Notes under the pieces: model-generated
The model's database searches: none
Told to the model about the DNA's origin: nothing
Seen by the model: only the letters and a program-made list of their open reading frames with translations
In this document: positions 52,774-57,012 of the stretch, piece by piece
Layout of the letters: every line of letters starts with the position of its first letter
Numbering within the stretch: the first letter of the stretch is position 1
NCBI RefSeq assembly: GCF_009877425.1
Contig: NZ_WXEY01000022.1
Coordinates: 1-57,012 of the forward strand
Length of the DNA: 57,012 bases
Reading direction: 5' to 3'
Origin: Heliomicrobium undosum
GTDB taxonomy: Bacteria > Bacillota > Desulfitobacteriia > Heliobacteriales > Heliobacteriaceae
Translations under genes and position numbers: made by a program

Positions 52774-53832
52774 ATGATGTCTTTTCGAAATGAAAAGCTG
52801 GAGAAAGCGTCTTGGCCCAATTCCATCATATCGTTGCTGACTCGGATTGCCGAGTATAAAGGGAAGCAGGCGCTGTTTGAGCGGCAAATCCCGGAGATTT
52901 TAAAGGCGATGAAAGAAACGGCAGTGATCCAGAGCACGGAAGCATCTAACCGGATTGAAGGCATCCATGTATCGACTCGCCGGATTACCGCGCTGGTCCA
53001 GGAGAAGTCGGAACCGAAAAACCGGTCAGAAGCAGAGGTGGCCGGTTATCGTGACGTGCTGAAACTGATCCATGAATCGGCCCAATATATCCCGGTGAAT
53101 GAAAACGTGATTCTCCAGTTCCACAGGGATCTCTTGAACTACGCCACTGGCGCGGGTGGTTCATGGAAAGCTTCAGAAAATTATATCCGAGAGACGCTTC
53201 CGTCAGGAGAAACACGAGTTCGGTTCCAAACTGTCCCGGCAGTGATGACCCCGGATGCGATGAAGGAATTGACGGAGCGGTATGAACACGTAAAAAATCA
53301 GGGTACAGTCAATGAATTGCTGATCATGGCCGCCTACATCCTCGATTTTTTGTGCATCCATCCCTTTCCCGACGGGAGCGGGAGAATGGCCCGCCTGCTG
53401 ACCCTGCTGCTCTTGTACCGGAGCGGTTATGAGGTCGGCCGCTACATCAGTCTGGAAAAGGTGATCGAGGAAGATAAAGAGCATTATTACGACGCATTGC
53501 ATCGCTCGTCCCTTGGCTGGCACGAGGGAAAACATGTGCTGTTGCCATGGACGGAATTTTTCCTGACCATGCTGCTGAAAGCGTACCAGCGTTTCGAAGA
53601 CCGGGTTGGCGTCGTTTCGGAAGCCAACCGCAAACGGGGCTGGAAGGAAGAAAAGGTCCAGGAAGTCGTCTTGTCCATGCTGGCTGACTTCAGTTTTTCC
53701 GATATTCAGGAACGCTGTCCGGGAATTAGCCGGCCGACGATACAGAAGGTGCTCAACCGATTGGCCCGGCAGGATATGATCGTCTGCATCGAGTATGGGA
53801 GGAATGCGCGGTGGAGGAAGATCATCCTGTAA
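52774..53832 (+). CDS. Fic family protein (likely AMP-transferase)
   Basis: A 352-residue Fic protein. The inhibitory motif SNRIEG (58-63, pattern S/TxxxEG) lies N-terminal to the fold, as in class II Fic proteins, so it is self-inhibited. The catalytic loop is HPFPDGSGRMAR (His196); the usual GNGR is GSGR, a Ser-for-Asn change. A C-terminal winged helix (about 290-350, PGISRPTIQKVLNRL) follows. Fic proteins transfer AMP or other groups to target hydroxyls. AAGGGGAT precedes the first of two ATGs. Probably acquired, given its AT-rich upstream. Confidence 0.92.
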   Translation: MMSFRNEKLEKASWPNSIISLLTRIAEYKGKQALFERQIPEILKAMKETAVIQSTEASNRIEGIHVSTRRITALVQEKSEPKNRSEAEVAGYRDVLKLIHESAQYIPVNENVILQFHRDLLNYATGAGGSWKASENYIRETLPSGETRVRFQTVPAVMTPDAMKELTERYEHVKNQGTVNELLIMAAYILDFLCIHPFPDGSGRMARLLTLLLLYRSGYEVGRYISLEKVIEEDKEHYYDALHRSSLGWHEGKHVLLPWTEFFLTMLLKAYQRFEDRVGVVSEANRKRGWKEEKVQEVVLSMLADFSFSDIQERCPGISRPTIQKVLNRLARQDMIVCIEYGRNARWRKIIL

Positions 53833-54143
53833 ACCTTTTTGCATTCATGTGGCAGGCATGTGCCTGGCCCTACTGAATGAATAGACGTTTATGATTCTAC
53901 ATTTCTTCGATCTTACTCGCGAATAGTAGAGATTGATGCTTCAACGGGAACCGTTCTTGGAATAGAAAAGGCTCCCTCTAGCGACTTTTAGCGAATAAGC
54001 CATTTTAAAGATCGACAGTGCTCACTCCGTCGAGCCGGAGCAGTCTGCTCGTGTCCTGCGTCGTAGCCCCAATAAGGCTGTAGGGGCTTCTGTCACCGGA
54101 AACAGAGATGGGGGAGCGGGGGGTATGATGATCGTCCGTAAAT
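53833..54143. ncRNA. Gene-free stretch with clustered hairpins
   Basis: There is no convincing gene between the convergent Fic and PepSY-like genes. From about 54040 three short hairpins follow one another: GAGCA-GTC-TGCTC, AGCCCC...GGGGCT and TCTGT...ACAGA, ending in GATGGGGGAGCGGGGGG. It could be a structured RNA or a decayed mobile-element end. Nothing more can be supported. Confidence 0.3.
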
Positions 54144-54695
54144 CTAACTGCCTACGCCTAAAGTGCTGATACATTCTCCTGTCATGGCGTCGATATATAA
54201 AAATCTCCTGTTGATTTTTCTCCTTCCGGCGAAAGCGGGTCCTTCTGGCGTTGTGGGTTCATTTATTTCATTGGCTTCATTCAGCCCTTGAAGGGTGACA
54301 AGCCAAACGGGTGTCTTATACAGGTAATCGGTTTCAGTGAGTTTTGGATTCTTCGCGGCGGCTATTTTTGAAATATTATTGGGAAACACACCGGTGTCGG
54401 TAACGAGGGTGTACTGGATATGGATGGACTTGGCGCTGGCAAAGGCATTTCCGGAATACGCTTTTGCTGCCTCTATCGCTTTTTCTCTGCTGATTTTCGG
54501 AGCATCGTCAGGCTCATCCAGTGTGATACCGAGATTGCCGATGCTCCTGAAATCATTCGTATCATATAAAGGTGATTCAGCAATTTTCGCTTCGATGTGT
54601 TTCTGGTCGAGATAAAACCATAACCCGAAAATGGATACTGTTACAACGAACATGAAAGCAAATATTAATCGTGGATTTCGATAAAGCCCGAACAT
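54144..54695 (-). CDS. Membrane-anchored PepSY-like protein
   Basis: A 183-residue protein. One N-terminal membrane helix (about 9-28, LIFAFMFVVTVSIFGLWFYL) is followed by an extracytoplasmic domain. It includes SREKAIEAAKAYSG and, near the end, PVWLVTLQG ... RRFLYIDAMTGE. This pattern of helix, strands and DAxTGE closing is PepSY-like, a fold often found as a protease or assembly regulator. A GGAGGCG ribosome site precedes the ATG. No specific role is recognised. Confidence 0.6.
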   Translation of the reverse strand: MFGLYRNPRLIFAFMFVVTVSIFGLWFYLDQKHIEAKIAESPLYDTNDFRSIGNLGITLDEPDDAPKISREKAIEAAKAYSGNAFASAKSIHIQYTLVTDTGVFPNNISKIAAAKNPKLTETDYLYKTPVWLVTLQGLNEANEINEPTTPEGPAFAGRRKINRRFLYIDAMTGECISTLGVGS

Positions 54696-54880
54696 AAAAG
54701 CGCCTCCAATCAGCCGGACAGCAGGGATAAATCGGGATTTTGTGGAACCAAAGGGGTTGTGAACTCAAAAAACACAACAGTTTCTAGATAGTATAGCACT
54801 TGCGTGGCTGTTTTCGTGGGATTACATGGGAGATGCGTTTTTCCAGAAACATGAGCGTAGCCGTTTTGGGAAGGTATCGA

Positions 54881-54919
54881 TAAAAAGAGAAAAGACCAAC
54901 GCTTTTACGACGTTGGTCT
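54881..54919 (-). terminator. Minus-strand terminator after staygreen gene
   Basis: On the minus strand a 9-bp stem (AGACCAACG with CGTTGGTCT) is followed by TTTCTCTTTTTATC, about 75 bases past the stop codon. Confidence 0.85.
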
Positions 54920-54991
54920 ATCGTCAGTTACCGATCCGAGAGGCAGCAGGGAATGACAGTGGGAGCGATGTCATGATTCCGTAATGGGAGC

Positions 54992-55513
54992 CTAGCCCAG
55001 GGAAGGGCGACTCTCCGGACGATCCGCAGGTCGAGCGGTTGGAAAGGCCTGTTTGCTTGAGGAGCGCCGCAACATATAATCGCTGGGAGTCCCCCAGTTC
55101 TCAAACCGATGATAGTTGGGGTTTTTCGAGTCAAAATAAATCAGGATGGGTGCATGATCCAATTCGGGGTGCGCCATAAAAAATTGAGAGTCTCCGTATC
55201 GAATCGCCGCTAACGCCAGCGGCAATTCACGCCGGAAGATGCGATTGCGTCGATCTGATACGGGCGCAAACTGACCATTCACGTAAACATAGACATACAA
55301 AACGATAGCGCTGTCATACCATCGCCATTCAGCCAGGACTTCATCGCGCAGGTTGTTGATTTTCTCATAGGCGTAGGCGCGACCGATCGTGAGAAAAAGC
55401 TCTCCTGTGATATCGGAGTGTGTTAACGTATATTTTCGTCCGATGACAGGTTCCGCCGGGGTCACGCGATCTCTGTAATCGACAACCAGCTTTTCAGGAT
55501 TTAGCTGTTTCAT
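54992..55513 (-). CDS. Staygreen (SGR) family protein, putative Mg-dechelatase
   Basis: A 173-residue protein matching the staygreen domain: GRKYTLTHSDITGELFLTIG, NNLRDEVLAEW, IFRRELPLALAAIRYGDSQF and HPELDHAPILIYF. In plants SGR removes Mg from chlorophyll a to give pheophytin; bacterial homologues with this activity are known from non-phototrophs. ATG 55513 is chosen because CGAGGTG lies eight bases before it; GTG 55522 is an alternative. It is 33 bases downstream of the carboxymuconolactone-decarboxylase gene, probably one operon. The C-terminal 20 residues are low-complexity. Confidence 0.88.
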   Translation of the reverse strand: MKQLNPEKLVVDYRDRVTPAEPVIGRKYTLTHSDITGELFLTIGRAYAYEKINNLRDEVLAEWRWYDSAIVLYVYVYVNGQFAPVSDRRNRIFRRELPLALAAIRYGDSQFFMAHPELDHAPILIYFDSKNPNYHRFENWGTPSDYMLRRSSSKQAFPTARPADRPESRPSLG

Positions 55514-55546
55514 ATACTCCACCTCGGAGCAGTATATGAGAGCCTT

Positions 55547-56389
55547 TTAGCGTTCGCGATTTCTCTCCTGCAAGACTTCCTTCAACACATTGGTCCCGTT
55601 GATCGCCGCAGGAAACCCCGCATAGACCGTCATCAACAACATGATCTCGATGATCTGCGCCGCTTCCAGGCCCACATTCAACCCCGCGTGGATATGAAAC
55701 TTGAGTTGAGGCTGCGCATTGCCCAGTGCCGTCAACGCCGCGATCGTGGCGACTTGGCGGTATTTTTTATCGAGGTTGTCCCTGGCGTACACATCGGCAT
55801 AGTTGCTCAGGATGAGCTTGACCAGGTGCGGGGAAAAGTCGGCATAGGCCTGTTCCAGCCGCGCCACCTGCTGATCGTCCAACAGCGAAAGCGCCTGGGC
55901 GCCCCGCGCATAGCGGTCTGCGTCCGAGCCCGCCGAATGGTCCGGGGTCGCGGCGTTACCGGGGCCTGCCGCATTCGTCGGGGCATCACCGACCGGATCG
56001 GCGATCCCTCGCGCGCTGCGTTCCTGGAGGACATCCCGCAAGGCGTTCATGGCATTGATGCAGGTGGGAAATCCGGAATAGGCCGACATCTGCAGGATGA
56101 TCTCTTTCACTTCGTTGATGGTGCAGCCGACGTTCAAGGCGCCGTTAAGATGGACCTTCAATTGGGGCTGCGCGTTGCCCATCGCCGTCAACGCCGCGAC
56201 GACTGCGATTTCCTTCGATTTCAGATCCAAGCCGTCTCGGCAATAGATGTCGCCGAAGGCGTACTCCACGATGTAGCGCACCAGATCGGGCGAGATCTCA
56301 TTGAGGCTGTTCTTCACCGTTTCTCCGGCGTGTCCATCCACTTCGAGCAGTTTTTTATAACCTCGTTCCCAGCGGCTTTCCGCGTTCAT
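55547..56389 (-). CDS. Tandem carboxymuconolactone decarboxylase-domain protein
   Basis: A 280-residue protein formed by two homologous CMD/AhpD-like helical domains (about 10-125 and 165-278) joined by an Ala/Gly/Asp linker. Each repeat has the pattern ALTAMGNAQPQLKVHLNGALNVG / ALTALGNAQPQLKFHIHAGLNVG, shown here by their shared core GNAQPQLK and H-x-x-ALNVG-like ends. The CxxC pair of peroxidase-type AhpD is absent, so a decarboxylase or other role is likelier. GGAGGAAACGCTGA precedes ATG 56389, inside a small overlapping frame. Confidence 0.85.
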   Translation of the reverse strand: MNAESRWERGYKKLLEVDGHAGETVKNSLNEISPDLVRYIVEYAFGDIYCRDGLDLKSKEIAVVAALTAMGNAQPQLKVHLNGALNVGCTINEVKEIILQMSAYSGFPTCINAMNALRDVLQERSARGIADPVGDAPTNAAGPGNAATPDHSAGSDADRYARGAQALSLLDDQQVARLEQAYADFSPHLVKLILSNYADVYARDNLDKKYRQVATIAALTALGNAQPQLKFHIHAGLNVGLEAAQIIEIMLLMTVYAGFPAAINGTNVLKEVLQERNRER

Positions 56390-56477
56390 TCAGCGTTTCC
56401 TCCATTTCGTTGTAGATCTCGATTTTGCCGGCCACGTACTCCCGGACTTCCAGCAGTTTGGCGATCTTGTCGTCCAT
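56355..56477 (-). CDS. Small overlapping ORF upstream of the CMD gene
   Basis: A 40-codon frame, MDDKIAKLLEVREYVAGKIE continuing to NERGKPLGTRL, with strongly G/C-biased third positions. It overlaps the CMD gene start by 35 bases and contains that gene's ribosome site, suggesting coupled translation. No ribosome site of its own is seen. A TACAAT (56490-56485) lies so close that the message might be nearly leaderless. Predicted helical. Could also be a remnant. Confidence 0.4.
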   Translation of the reverse strand: MDDKIAKLLEVREYVAGKIEIYNEMEETLNERGKPLGTRL

Positions 56478-57012
56478 CTATAGGATTGTAGTAAGAATTT
56501 TTCTCCTTCATCACGCTGAGGTAAACCTATGTGATCCTCGGTCGAGAATGAAATGAATTCCCCATTACTTCTCCTGCACGACGAATAAGAGATTGGTCAC
56601 CGTGTGGCAAAAGAATATAGAAAAAATTGCAAAGCATTCTTTTGTCACGTTGACACCATAAGGGGCTAGTAAAATTATACCGAATGGACGGTTTTATAAG
56701 GATTTTATTACCCGTATGGATGAAAGAGATCTTCAGTCCTTTAACAGGCCGGGGTAACCTACGAAGCAACATAGCTATAAGCTACGTCTTGGCGTAAACG
56801 GATAAAGTCAAACGGATGGTGCTCAGTGTCAGAAAACTGCTGGTGAAATGCATTTGTTTTACGCTGGTGAAAGGATTGAAACCTTTTTGCGGTAAAGCAA
56901 ATAAATAGTTAATCATGAATCCTAACCATTATAGGCTTTTATATTATTCATTTTCCAACCGAAACAGGACAACGCTTGGTTTGTGATAAGTTAAAATTAT
57001 TTTGTTTTATAA
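56478..57012. other. AT-rich gene-free end with one structured segment
   Basis: No coding region is supported. At 56708-56757 TTACCC pairs with GGGTAA around an inner GGATGAA/TTCAGTCC stem. Shortly after, TAGCTATAAGCTA forms a small hairpin, within a patch richer in GC than its surroundings. A single GGATTGAAACC at about 56874 recalls CRISPR repeat ends but is not repeated. Confidence 0.4.

Noticed and set aside
56860-56890. CRISPR-like GGATTGAAACC
   Set aside because: Occurs once; there are no regularly spaced copies or cas genes.

Overview
The window looks like chromosome of a moderately GC-rich, endospore-forming, anaerobic Firmicute of class Clostridia. It carries sporulation genes (bofC-like, spoIID-like, spo0E-like, spo0M, sigI/rsgI), Gram-positive style consensus promoters and strong AGGAGG ribosome sites. 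The ruvC-ruvA-ruvB-queH ... queA-tgt-yajC-secD-secF ... relA-dtd-hemZ-hisS-aspS order is the conserved Clostridia/Bacillus arrangement. A staygreen-type magnesium dechelatase homologue, HemZ, CbiK and heavy cobalamin metabolism point to a heliobacterium-like organism. That is inference: no photosynthesis gene is in the window.

Bases 1-27500 are an information-processing backbone. In order they hold tRNA-Asn and initiator tRNA, DUF3842 with a CooT-like protein, yebC, a divergent Lrp regulator, a BofC-like protein, the Holliday-junction genes ruvCAB interleaved with queuosine genes (queH, queA, tgt), and sigI-rsgI with a possible SigI-type autoregulatory promoter. After these come a SpoIID-family protein, yajC-secD-secF, small sporulation and HD proteins, a cation-diffusion transporter, relA-dtd-MBL hydrolase, hemZ-hisS-aspS-tcdA, and csoR-trxA.

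Bases 27500-33240 carry a hybrid response regulator/diguanylate cyclase with a degenerate EAL domain, an AT-rich lipoprotein gene, spo0M and a radical-SAM protein.

Bases 33338-43609 are the most interesting region. Two tandem cobalamin riboswitches, each with its own terminator, precede one unbroken gene train. It encodes a MetE-like methyltransferase, CbiZ (cobinamide salvage), a huge secreted protein that combines an alpha/alpha-toroid repeat region, a transcobalamin-like DUF4430 domain and S-layer-homology anchors, a second membrane-tethered DUF4430 protein, and a complete ECF transporter (T, fused A-A', S). I read this as a B12 capture, import and remodelling system resembling animal intrinsic factor/transcobalamin in domain design. 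The large surface gene has a one-base frameshift in its second SLH repeat.

Bases 43700-57012 hold two tiny glycine-rich membrane peptides, a class II photolyase preceded by 13-bp direct repeats, iscR-iscS-iscU-mnmA with an Rrf2-type operator, and PRC-barrel, zinc-ribbon and AI-2E exporter genes. They continue with an autoregulated XRE regulator next to cobaltochelatase cbiK, a Fic protein, a PepSY-like protein, and a minus-strand group with a tandem carboxymuconolactone-decarboxylase protein and the staygreen homologue. Two stretches (about 54015-54120 and 56708-56800) look RNA-structured and are unexplained.
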